This document shows positions 55,351 to 64,000 of a stretch of DNA of 64,000 bases, in pieces. The DNA lies in the NCBI RefSeq assembly GCF_000330505.1, contig NW_004443763.1, positions 213,570 to 277,569 of the forward strand. The letters run 5' to 3'. Within the stretch, counting starts at the first letter, position 1. Every line of letters begins with the position of its first letter. Source of the stretch: Entamoeba invadens IP1 (taxonomy: Eukaryota; Evosea; Mastigamoebida; Endamoebidae). A model generated the notes under the pieces. That model was not told the origin of the DNA, did not search any database, and was given only the letters and a program-made list of their open reading frames with translations. A program made the translations under genes and the position numbers.

Positions 55351-55753
55351 GTGTTTTAACTTGTTTTATTTAAAATATTATTATTATAAAGTTTGATAAT
55401 AAATATAAAAATGGATTATTAAAAGTGGTAAATATTCACGTTTTTATGTGAATTATAAATTAAAAACAAAATTCGGTTTTTGGGTTAATTTTTGTTTGTT
55501 TTATGCTTCTTTTTATCAATAATTATATTTTTTTGTAAATTTTACTTATGTATTATTTTTTAAGTTCTGTTTCTTTTTTGGTATAGTTTTTCAATTATTT
55601 ATAAACTAAATTGAGATTATTTATAAGTTCTATGTTTTGGTTTTTTTCTGTTCTTGGTACAAATTTTGATATAATAATAAATAAACAAAAAAAAACTTAC
55701 ATAATATAATAAAATATAACACGTGGACAATCGGGTGCGTAGCCTAACGATTA

Positions 55754-56031
55754 CAGTAAAAAGCATTTATTTGTAAGTTTTCAAACAGAGAAAATATCTA
55801 TTTGTGGGTTTATCATGGAATTGTGAAGAAAAATCTTTTCACTTTTTTATACATAAAAAATAAAAGATTTTAATGATATAAGAGTATTTTAATAATAAAA
55901 ATACTAAAATTTTTTTATTAGTGTACCTAAATTCAAAGTTCCAAAGCAAAATAATTTTTTTGTAAGTTTTGCATTTGATTGGTCCATTGACCCACAAACA
56001 GACGTAACCCACAAATAGATGCTTTTTACTG
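55754..56031. mobile_element. 278-bp Tc1/mariner-type MITE, same family as 8234-8337
   Basis: It starts CAGTAAAAAGCATTTATTTG, ends ...AAATAGATGCTTTTTACTG, and TA flanks both ends. The right part shares GCATTTGATTGGTCCATTGA and CCACAAA(C/T)AGACGTAA with the 104-bp copy. An inner ATATCTATTTGTGGGTTT lies near 55796, so this copy may contain a second, partial element. Confidence 0.8.
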
Positions 56032-56466
56032 TATCTAATTTTGTTTAAATAAAATGTCAAAATTCGTTGTTAAAATATAAAAATATTTCACTTGACATCG
56101 TAAATTTTGGCATTCATTTTATCAGCTTTTTATAATAAAATGCATTTTGGGACATTTAAATGTTTTTTAGAAACAAAAATCTTGTTAAATTTCAAAAATC
56201 ATTTTAAATTTTATATTGCATTTTTAATGCTTAAAAATCCTTCAAGTAAAATAAATATTTTTTGAAGACCATTTTTATTCTTTTTTTATATGAGAAAATG
56301 ATGTAATTTATAATCAAAAACCGATTACCAAATTTAATAAACAAAATTAATGCAAAAATTCAGGACATTCCATTTCAAACTTTTGAAAACAAGTTTATAT
56401 CCAATGTAACAAAATACAAATATAATAAATTTAAAATATAATTATTAATTTAATCATTTTCATTAA
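56032..56466. other. AT-rich spacer
   Basis: No gene seen between the MITE and the piggyBac element. Confidence 0.5.
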
Positions 56467-59400
56467 CCCTTCCAGTACCAGGAATTTCCAAAATTGAATA
56501 CTTAATTTAATCTTATTCATTTTGAGTGTATTTTAGAGAGAATAAACGCAAAAAACGCTTTAAACTTTTAACAACCATGGGAAATACCAGAAAAATTAAT
56601 AGTAAATAATAATTTAAAATATTATAATTTAATAGTAAATTATAACCTAAAATCGTGTTTTTATTGAAAAAAGGTTTACTTTTTTCAACTAGGGAGACTT
56701 GAAGATTCCTCTGATTATTCTCTTTTCAAGTTGAAAAAGTTTTTGTTTTTATATCAAAAAATAGTATAGTATATTAAACTAAACACAATAATAATCTTTA
56801 CGAAAAGGAGTTTCAGAATGTAAAAGTGATTTATATAACTTTTTAATTGAAATATTTATTATTGAAAAACAAGGGATACGTCATACTTTGAATATTCAGA
56901 AAAGCGATTACATCAAACAAAAAACACTGTGATCTCATAATTATTTTTTTTATCTTTTTTGTAATTCAGTGAGAAATAAAATAATTCGAGTTTGTCAAAA
57001 AAGAGTAAAATATAAAACTGAAAAAATATAAGGAAAATACACCTTTGTGAAAATCACATTTTTTTAGTTTTTTATTATTCAATAAACAATAAAAACCTTT
57101 TAATTTAATAATAAATGAATAAGATTGATTTTTAATCGTCAGACACATCAATTTGAATAGAAAAAGAGTCATAAACAACTCAAGGAGTAAAATAAAGACA
57201 GTAAAACCAAAATTTGTCTTAAATGATCATGACACCTTGTTTATTTAATTTCGTATGTCTTCCAGTTGTGAGTAATAAAGATATGACTTTTTCAAAAAAA
57301 GACAAATGTATTATGAATACAGAAAGCAAATTTTTCTATATGATTGGAAAGACAAGTATTTGTTTGTTATTATTAAACAAATGGTAATTTATAATCTGTT
57401 TTGTCTGATTATTTTTTTTGTTTTGGCATTTATTTTTTGAAAATGCATTTTTGGGATAAAAATCAAAACCAGAAAATTGATAAAAACAAAAGATTTACTG
57501 ATAAATGGTGTATAGTTTATGTATTTACTTATAAGATAGTGACTCTCATCAACCAGATTTTGTATTCTACTCACCCACTTTCACAATATATAGCTATTTG
57601 AAGTGAATATATTGTTTGTTGCTTGTGGTGTTTATACAGGGATACACAATAGGAACTAACCAACAAATAGATTCACAATTCTTCTATATTGAATTGATAT
57701 ACCAACTCAGTAGAGTGATGCTATCTTTACAAATTTAAAATCAATGATAAAACATACAAAAACAAAGAAGCAGGGTGATGTGAGTCAGAGATTTGGAAAT
57801 TATGTAATATATCATTTATTTGTATTATATTATAGTAAAAAATTAGTATAATAATAATAATAATATAATAAAAAAGCAAAGCTCCTCCCCTATGAATATG
57901 TAAAAAACGCTTTGAATATTGTACGATACACCGAAATGATTTTCAGAGATCACAAAAGAAACAGAAAAATAACAAAGAAAATAGATAGATTATTAACTAT
58001 AATAAAACCTATAAAACCAAAGAAGTAATTTACTCCATTTCCATCAATAACTCTGTCAATTCATTGAGGAAATTCAACCTGTCCACCTTATCGTGATGAT
58101 AATGATATACCTTGTAGGCATTGAGGGCAGCGATGTCAAGTAAATCATAAAGTATTCTCACATTCCATCTTGAAGTGCGCCTTCTACAAGTGTAAGTATG
58201 TATCATCTGATCTGCACTATCAACACCTCCCATTGTCGCATTGTATTGTTTTATCACATTTGGTTTGTGTACACTCACAAGTTTGCCATCCTTTGCCTTC
58301 ACTTGCTCCTGAACGGCGTACAACTCTTTAGCATGATGCATCGTCGTCATAATGAGCACCAACTTCTTCTTTTCATTATAGTAAGAAAGCAGTTTGCATA
58401 CACCTTTTGTATATACTTCCGTTGTATCCGCCTCTCTTGTAGTAGCTTTCTTATCATCATTGGGGTCATAACGTTTGATTTGCTTGGCTTCTTCTGGTAC
58501 CTCAACTCTGTTTTTTCGCACAGTCCCAAGCAATGTTGAACCATATTGAGCCAAATAATGTGCCAATCTTAAGCTGCAGAAAAAGTTGTCACATACAACT
58601 GTCACAAACTTTCCCATACACAATTGTGGAGCTACCATATCTATCGTCACCCGAAATCCTTGATTTTCTTCCTTCTTGTCGCACTTTCCACAGTACATCT
58701 GTAGGTTTATAACCATACCACTTTCACAATCACAGCACATCTTTTGTTATTCATTGAACATATTATCAAACACAATATTAACAACAAGTCAATTACCGAT
58801 GTATATGTCTCAACACCATGAATCTCCGACTTCATTGATTATTCTTACAACAAAAAAACCCAAAACTTGATGCCGTAACGCTGAGGTTTGGACTTGATGA
58901 ATACTTTTGCCCATATCTTTCCCTTGAATGCGCAAAGGTGTTCATCAACCGATAGTGTGGTGCTCGGTGTAAAGTATTTGTTGTTCACTAAGTTGTGAAT
59001 AAAAGCTTCCAACACTTCCCTAATTTTGCCAAACTTGTCATTTGAGTTTGGCGTGTTTGATGCTTTGATTAACCCCTTTTCTATAGTCTCTTCATCATTT
59101 ACTTTTTGTCTCACTTCAACATCCTTTTTTAGCTTCTCTTCGGTCAGGTCAACAAAATGTTTTTTGACCCACTCATCACAACTCAAATAGTCTTCTTCTT
59201 CAGTCTCTTCTTTATTCTCTGGATTTTCCTCTTCATCGGATGCACTGTCCTCACTCTCTTCTTCATCACCCATAAAACAACTTTCTTTCTCAACTTCATC
59301 CGGAAGAGTTGTGACATCGTAAGTCTCGATGTTAGCATTGATAAGTTGAAAAACATTTCTGGGCATAGCTTTACCATAAATATTTTGTTTCCCGTGTTTT

Positions 59401-60938
59401 TCGTTCCAAAGCTTGGAAATTGGATTCTTTATGTCGTGGTGTGCTCCCATATATAGTAAAATGCCGAAATATCGTATAATGTCTATTTTTGTTATTTGGG
59501 GTTTACCTTTTTTTCTGATAATTTGGCGTTGGTAAATGCAGTTATTTTTTCGACTAAATTTTCGTCAAAAACCCAAAAAACAAGTCAGAAGCAGTCGAAT
59601 TACAAAATTCTGCTTTATAGTCAGCACCCACCTTTGCAACCTTCCTTTTGAACTTTTTCTTTTCTTTGTTGATGGGGCCCATTGCTTTCCACTTGTAGTC
59701 ACCAACAATCAAGTCTTCCATGTGATAAGAACGATTTGGATGTTTTTTTTGAAAAACACGAATGTTGGTATAATGGTTTTATAATTGTTTAATTATTATA
59801 TTATATAATTCAAATCAAATCAATGAAAATATATTATAATAACATTTAAAACAAAATAACATTCATTATACTTTAGAAAAATATTATAAAATAAAAATAA
59901 ATATAAACAACAACCCTGAAAGTTGAACTGAAAATAATATGGAAATAACACTAAAAGGATGACATAACATAAACATGTTAACGAAGAATGGGTAAATGTA
60001 TACACAAGCACGCAAATACGACTTTTTTTACTCAAATGTTATAGTTTGTTTATAGTTTCTATGTGCTCTGTCAAATACTAACAAACAGATTCGTAATTCT
60101 CAAAAATGTACGTGTAAACCTTTCATGTTAAATGTTTGTTTTTGAGTAAATTTTAATTATCAATAACTATGAGGGGGTAAAATTCTGCAGTGTTTCATGA
60201 ATATACACAGTCAAATGAACACGCAAAAAACACATTTGAACAAATATACGTAGTAGATAATGAGTGAAAAGAACAATTTTTATTTGCCTTGGACTGATGT
60301 TTGTTGATGTTTATTTGTTTTCTTTTTATCTATACTTGTTATGATGTAATGTCTTTTGTCTATAACCAAAATAAACGATAAAAGCGTCGAAAACGAAATT
60401 ATATAACAGAAATGAAGAAGAGTGATATGATGATACATGAAAAAGACAAAAAGAAAAGTGAAAATGTTCAATGAATCAGCAAGTAACACACATAACCCCA
60501 CATAAGGGTTCAACGAATAAACTATACTTTTAAATTTAAACCAATTATTTTAATTAATCGTTTTAGTTGTCATTATAGTAAATATATAATAATAAAACTA
60601 TACAATATGAACTGTAAACTACAATTTTTTAATTTTTTTTCGTATCTTCGAAACATTTGGCATTTTTAACACTTGTTATACTTTTTGAATTGTTTTTTAT
60701 TATAAACAACAAGTAATTGTTACACTCGATACAAAATTGCTACTCATTTATTCAGTTTTTCTGTTGTTTTGATAAAAAAATGACGGTTATTTGTTTATCA
60801 TTATTTTTACTGGCTTTCATGAATTATAAAATGGTAATTTTCCTGTCAACCTTTCAGAATTTTGGAATTGGTTTTGTTTTTTTAAAATTTTTGAAAAAAA
60901 TAAAAATTAAATTTTGTTAATTTCTATTACTGAAAGGG
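56467..60938. mobile_element. Complete piggyBac element with TTAA target duplications
   Basis: The left end CCCTTCCAGTA follows TTAA (56463-56466). The right end TACTGAAAGGG is followed by TTAA (60939-60942). The ends are an 11-bp inverted repeat with one mismatch, and TTAA is the specific piggyBac target. Between them is a piggyBac transposase on the minus strand. Total length is 4472 bp, longer than most, because of AT-rich filler on both sides of the gene. This is the best-defined whole transposon in the window. Confidence 0.9.
58030..59721 (-). pseudogene. piggyBac transposase (DDE_Tnp_1_7), near-intact
   Basis: The minus strand encodes a piggyBac transposase from an ATG at 59721. The N-terminal acidic region (EESEDSASDEEENPE) is followed by the core: LSVDEHLCAFKGK, QRYGIKFW, CCDCESGMVINLQMY (first catalytic Asp), VTVVCDNFFCSL (second Asp), LLGTVRKNR, and MGGVDSADQM (third Asp), then SRWNVRILYDLLDIAALNAY. 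A 119-bp stretch (58859-58741, GTTTTT...AAG) interrupts it exactly where GIKFW should meet CCDCESG, and removing it restores the family pattern in phase, so it is probably an intron. Two frameshifts in the N-terminal part both lie in homopolymers (a T run near 59578 and a C run near 59506). If these are sequencing errors, the gene is intact. Confidence 0.85.
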
Positions 60939-61006
60939 TTAATTAACCTTACTATTTATATAAACTTGAATTTAGTTAAATCGTAATTTATTTGTTATTG
61001 TTCATT

Positions 61007-64000
61007 TTAATCGATATTATCAAACACCTTCTGAGTGATATTGTATATTTCAAGATACCTATCTGCAATATCGTTGCGCCCAGCGTTTCTGATCATCTGT
61101 ATGATATCGAGTTGTGGTGTTTTGTTGGTGATTTTTGGCAAATTTAGTGTTGAGACATCGGTGTCACCAAATATGTATTTGAAGAGTTCTTGTGAGTACT
61201 TTTCGTACGCTTCTTCCTTTTCTTGTTGTGTGCCGAAAATTGATATTCTCGTCATTTCTTTGACCCATGGGTTCTCTTCAAGCATTTTTTGATTCCCATT
61301 TTCCATGTAATATTCGTACCTTCCCTCATTCAAGTGTTGTTCAAGTGTATCTGGGTCGTATGTCATGACAACACCATTACCAAAATCAACAGATTCCAAC
61401 TTGTGATGTACTTCATTTTGACTTGGTTTTATCACTTCAACTGATTTTGTTTCTGTCAACTCGTGTTCGTTTATTTTTGTAGTTGGTTGTTTTGTTGGCT
61501 CAATTTGTTGTGACATCTCAAGTTGGTGTTTACTCGCAGCTGGTGGAATTTCTTGTTCTGTTGGTATAACTTTACGGTCTATTTCGTCGTTGTGTACTTT
61601 GTTGTTTGGTTTGATTATCTCTTTGTGTTTCTCTTCAACTTCGTTTTCTTTGTCTTGTTCAGAGTTTTGTTGTTGTGGAATTTGTTCTTCTTTCTTCAAA
61701 TCAGCAACACTTTGTATTGCGTTAAGAATCAACTTCCCATTCTTTTTGATCGCCACATCTTCTTCTTTGTTTAACACCTCTTTGTCACTATTCATCTTCA
61801 CATTTGGTGTAATTTCAATCTTTTGTTCTTCAATTTTAAGTTTAATTTCTTCCTTATTGATTTCAACTAATTTTAGTTCTTCTTTTTGTTTTTGTTCGAC
61901 TTCCGAATGTTCAGCTTCTTGTATTTCTTTTAATACAGTTTCTTGTTGTGAAATTTCGTCATTCACTTTCACATCTACTTCTGGTTGTTCATTTTTTTCT
62001 TCTTTTGGTTTTTCATCACTTTGTGGTGTTGTTGTTTGTTTTGTATCTTCATCTTTATTATTATATTTATTATATTCGTCTTTGTCTTCAATAACTCCAA
62101 TTTGTTTGTTATTTTTTGTCATTCTCTTTCTTCCTTTTGGAAGTAGTACATTTTTTCTCGACGGACATTTCAACAGATCATCTTCTATGTCAACCTGATT
62201 GGATGTATAAACATGTGTTGCTTTTTCATGTTTGTAAAGTAATAATAATTCTAAATTTTTTCGTTTTTGTAAAAAATCAATGTTTGGAGATAAAACATTG
62301 ACATTTTTTTGATAAGTATTTATGGTAATATCGTTTTCTTGTGCTTCTTTAATTGCTTTCTCTTGTGCTTCTTGCAATGATTTCGCTTCAGCTTCATTTT
62401 TAGCATCTTCTTCATTCTTATTCACTTCTTGTGGTTGTGCATCTTCTTCATTCTCTTTCACTTCTTGTGGTTGTGCATCTTTTTCATTCTCTTTCACTTC
62501 TTGTGGTTGTGCATCTTTTTCATTTTCTTTCACTTCTTGTGGTTGTGCATCTTTTTCATTCTTATTCACTTCTTGTGGTTGTGCATCTTCTTCATTCTCT
62601 TTCACTTCTTGTGGTTGTGCATCTTTTTCATTCTCTTTCACTTCTTGTGGTTGTGCATCTTCTTCATTCTTATTCACTTCTTGTGGTTGTGCATCTTTTT
62701 CATTCTTATTCACTTCTTGTGGTTGTGCATCTTCTTCATTCTCTTTCACTTCTTGTGGTTGTGCATCTTTTTCATTCTCTTTCACTTCTTGTGGTTGTGC
62801 ATCTTTTTCATTTTCTTTCACTTCTTGTGGTTGTGCATCTTTTTCATTCTTATTCACTTCTTGTGGTTGTGCATCTTTTTCATTCTCTTTCACTTCTTGT
62901 GGTTGTGCATCTTTTTCATTCTCTTTCACTTCTTGTGGTTGTGCATCTTTTTCGTTTTTATTCACTTCTTGTGGTTGTGCATCTTCTTCATTCTCTTTCA
63001 CTTCTTGTGGTTGTGCATCTTCTTCATTCTCTTTCACTTCTTGTGGTTGTGCATCTTTTTCATTCTCTTTCACTTCTTGTGGTTGTGCATCTTCTTCATT
63101 CTCTTTCACTTCTTGTGGTTGTGCATCTTTTTCATTCTCTTTCACTTCTTGTGGTTGTGCATCTTCTTCATTTTCTTTCACTTCTTGTGGTTGTGCATCT
63201 TTTTCATTCTCTTTCACTTCTTGTGGTTGTGCATCTTTTTCATTTTCTTTCACTTCTTGTGGTTGTGCATCTTCTTCATTCTCTTTCACTTCTTGTGGTT
63301 GTGCATCTTTTTCATTCTCTTTCACTTCTTGTGGTTGTGCATCTTTTTCATTTTCTTTCACTTCTTGTGGTTGTGCATCTTTTTCATTCTCTTTCACTTC
63401 TTGTGGTTGTGCATCTTTTTCATTCTCTTTCACTTCTTGTGGTTGTGCATCTTCTTCATTCTCTTTCACTTCTTGTGGTTGTGCATCTTTTTCATTCTTA
63501 TTCACTTCTTGTGGTTGTGCATCTTTTTCATTCTCTTTCACTTCTTGTGGTTGTGCATCTTTTTCGTTTTTATTCACTTCTTGTGGTTGTGCATCTTTTT
63601 CATTCTCTTTCACTTCTTGTGGTTGTGCATCTTCTTCATTCTCTTTCACTTCTTGTGGTTGTGCATCTTCTTCATTCTCTTTCACTTCTTGTGGTTGTGC
63701 ATCTTTTTCATTTTCTTTCACTTCTTGTGGTTGTGCATCTTCTTCATTTTCTTTCACTTCTTGTGGTTGTGCATCTTTTTCATTCTCTTTCACTTCTTGT
63801 GGTTGTGCATCTTTTTCATTCTCTTTCACTTCTTGTGGTTGTGCATCTTTTTCATTCTCTTTCACTTCTTGTGGTTGTGCATCTTTTTCGTTTTTATTCA
63901 CTTCTTGTGGTTGTGCATCTTCTTCATTCTCTTTCACTTCTTGTGGTTGTGCATCTTTTTCATTCTTATTCACTTCTTGTGGTTGTGCATCTTTTTCATC
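61007..64000 (-). CDS. Repeat protein with a 12-residue array (paralogue of 34666-37443), 5' end outside window
   Basis: The open frame continues past 64000, so the N-terminus is missing. The visible part is about 997 residues. From the window edge down to 62403 it consists of about 44 copies of DAQPQEV-(KE/NK)-NE-(K/E), a 12-residue unit. A short unique part follows (KKNVNVLSPN region, with LKCPSRKNVLLPKGRKRMTK), then a block shared with the paralogue (EEKNEQPEVDVKVNDE...), then the conserved ~125-residue C-terminal domain (VVMTYDPDTLEQHL ... NDIADRYLEIYNIT) at near identity. Compared with its paralogue it lacks the FAVSF modules and has the 12-mer array instead. No signal peptide or membrane span can be judged. 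Function unknown; the array suggests an extended charged rod or disordered spacer. Confidence 0.82.
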   Translation of the reverse strand, partial: DEKDAQPQEVNKNEKDAQPQEVKENEEDAQPQEVNKNEKDAQPQEVKENEKDAQPQEVKENEKDAQPQEVKENEKDAQPQEVKENEEDAQPQEVKENEKDAQPQEVKENEEDAQPQEVKENEEDAQPQEVKENEKDAQPQEVNKNEKDAQPQEVKENEKDAQPQEVNKNEKDAQPQEVKENEEDAQPQEVKENEKDAQPQEVKENEKDAQPQEVKENEKDAQPQEVKENEKDAQPQEVKENEEDAQPQEVKENEKDAQPQEVKENEKDAQPQEVKENEEDAQPQEVKENEKDAQPQEVKENEEDAQPQEVKENEKDAQPQEVKENEEDAQPQEVKENEEDAQPQEVNKNEKDAQPQEVKENEKDAQPQEVKENEKDAQPQEVNKNEKDAQPQEVKENEKDAQPQEVKENEKDAQPQEVKENEEDAQPQEVNKNEKDAQPQEVNKNEEDAQPQEVKENEKDAQPQEVKENEEDAQPQEVNKNEKDAQPQEVKENEKDAQPQEVKENEKDAQPQEVKENEEDAQPQEVNKNEEDAKNEAEAKSLQEAQEKAIKEAQENDITINTYQKNVNVLSPNIDFLQKRKNLELLLLYKHEKATHVYTSNQVDIEDDLLKCPSRKNVLLPKGRKRMTKNNKQIGVIEDKDEYNKYNNKDEDTKQTTTPQSDEKPKEEKNEQPEVDVKVNDEISQQETVLKEIQEAEHSEVEQKQKEELKLVEINKEEIKLKIEEQKIEITPNVKMNSDKEVLNKEEDVAIKKNGKLILNAIQSVADLKKEEQIPQQQNSEQDKENEVEEKHKEIIKPNNKVHNDEIDRKVIPTEQEIPPAASKHQLEMSQQIEPTKQPTTKINEHELTETKSVEVIKPSQNEVHHKLESVDFGNGVVMTYDPDTLEQHLNEGRYEYYMENGNQKMLEENPWVKEMTRISIFGTQQEKEEAYEKYSQELFKYIFGDTDVSTLNLPKITNKTPQLDIIQMIRNAGRNDIADRYLEIYNITQKVFDNID
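62403..64000 (-). repeat. 36-bp coding minisatellite (about 44 copies, open at window edge)
   Basis: Each unit encodes 12 residues. Two variable sites alternate: KE/NK and the last K/E. Third-base changes such as TTC/TTT and ATTC/GTTT mark sub-types, and these occur in higher-order blocks, which indicates expansion by unequal exchange. There are no spacers, so it is not a CRISPR array. Confidence 0.95.

Noticed and set aside
55720..55752. tRNA-like GGTGCGTAGCCTAACGA text before a MITE
   Set aside because: No acceptor stem, T-loop or B box is found; too short to be a tRNA gene.
62403..64000. CRISPR-like array of 36-bp direct repeats
   Set aside because: Repeats are contiguous without spacers, in frame and coding; the genome is eukaryotic.

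Overview
The window looks like a chromosomal contig from an Entamoeba-type amoeba. It is very AT-rich, its eukaryotic genes are mostly intron-poor, and the introns that can be resolved start with GTTTGT or close variants, which is the Entamoeba donor consensus. The protein set also fits: TLDc proteins, a PAK/STE-like kinase, CaaX-type small GTPases and E/K-rich repeat proteins. Several DNA transposon superfamilies are present together (pogo/Tc1-mariner, PIF/Harbinger, hAT, piggyBac). That load fits E. invadens or E. moshkovskii better than E. histolytica; E. invadens is my best guess, by inference only. There are two 100-N assembly gaps (11230-11329 and 34232-34331).

Region 1 (0.3-7.7 kb) is a normal gene cluster: a PQ-loop transporter, a secretory GT31-like glycosyltransferase, a two-exon STE-type kinase, the RIO2 ribosome-assembly kinase and a Ras-like GTPase. 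Region 2 (7.8-13.2 kb) is a transposon graveyard. An apparent PIF/Harbinger element bounded by inverted repeats has been split by a pogo-like element with 44-bp inverted repeats and a TA target-site duplication, and it also holds a MITE nested within a MITE. Region 3 (13.5-29.4 kb) returns to genes: a Topless-like CTLH-WD40 protein whose two exons join in phase, two TLDc paralogues with N-myristoylation-type starts, a WD40 protein with introns, two unknown proteins, and a large PH-like/coiled-coil protein with a probable C-terminal membrane anchor in a second exon.

Region 4 (30-34.4 kb) has a 1.1-kb TA-flanked inverted-repeat element that carries a decayed piece of an HSP70 gene, an EF-hand-like protein, a small single-pass membrane protein, and a nested pogo-type MITE beside a gap. 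Region 5 (34.7-37.4 kb) is a glutamate-rich repeat protein with a near-identical C-terminal paralogue at 61.0 to beyond 64 kb. The second copy has a long in-frame array of 36-bp repeats that runs off the window.

Region 6 (37.4-61 kb) is gene-poor accessory DNA. It holds a broken GH15 glucoamylase-like gene, a 20-bp minisatellite, and a 10.1-kb interval bounded by 47-bp inverted repeats. That interval contains a broken pogo/CENP-B-like transposase and, unexpectedly, about 0.9 kb of collinear large-subunit rRNA on the minus strand. Beyond it lie a decayed hAT transposase, another Tc1/mariner-type MITE, and a complete 4.47-kb piggyBac element with TTAA duplications on both sides. The housekeeping genes act independently (lysosomal export, glycosylation, signalling, ribosome maturation); I see no operon-like cooperation, as expected for a eukaryote.
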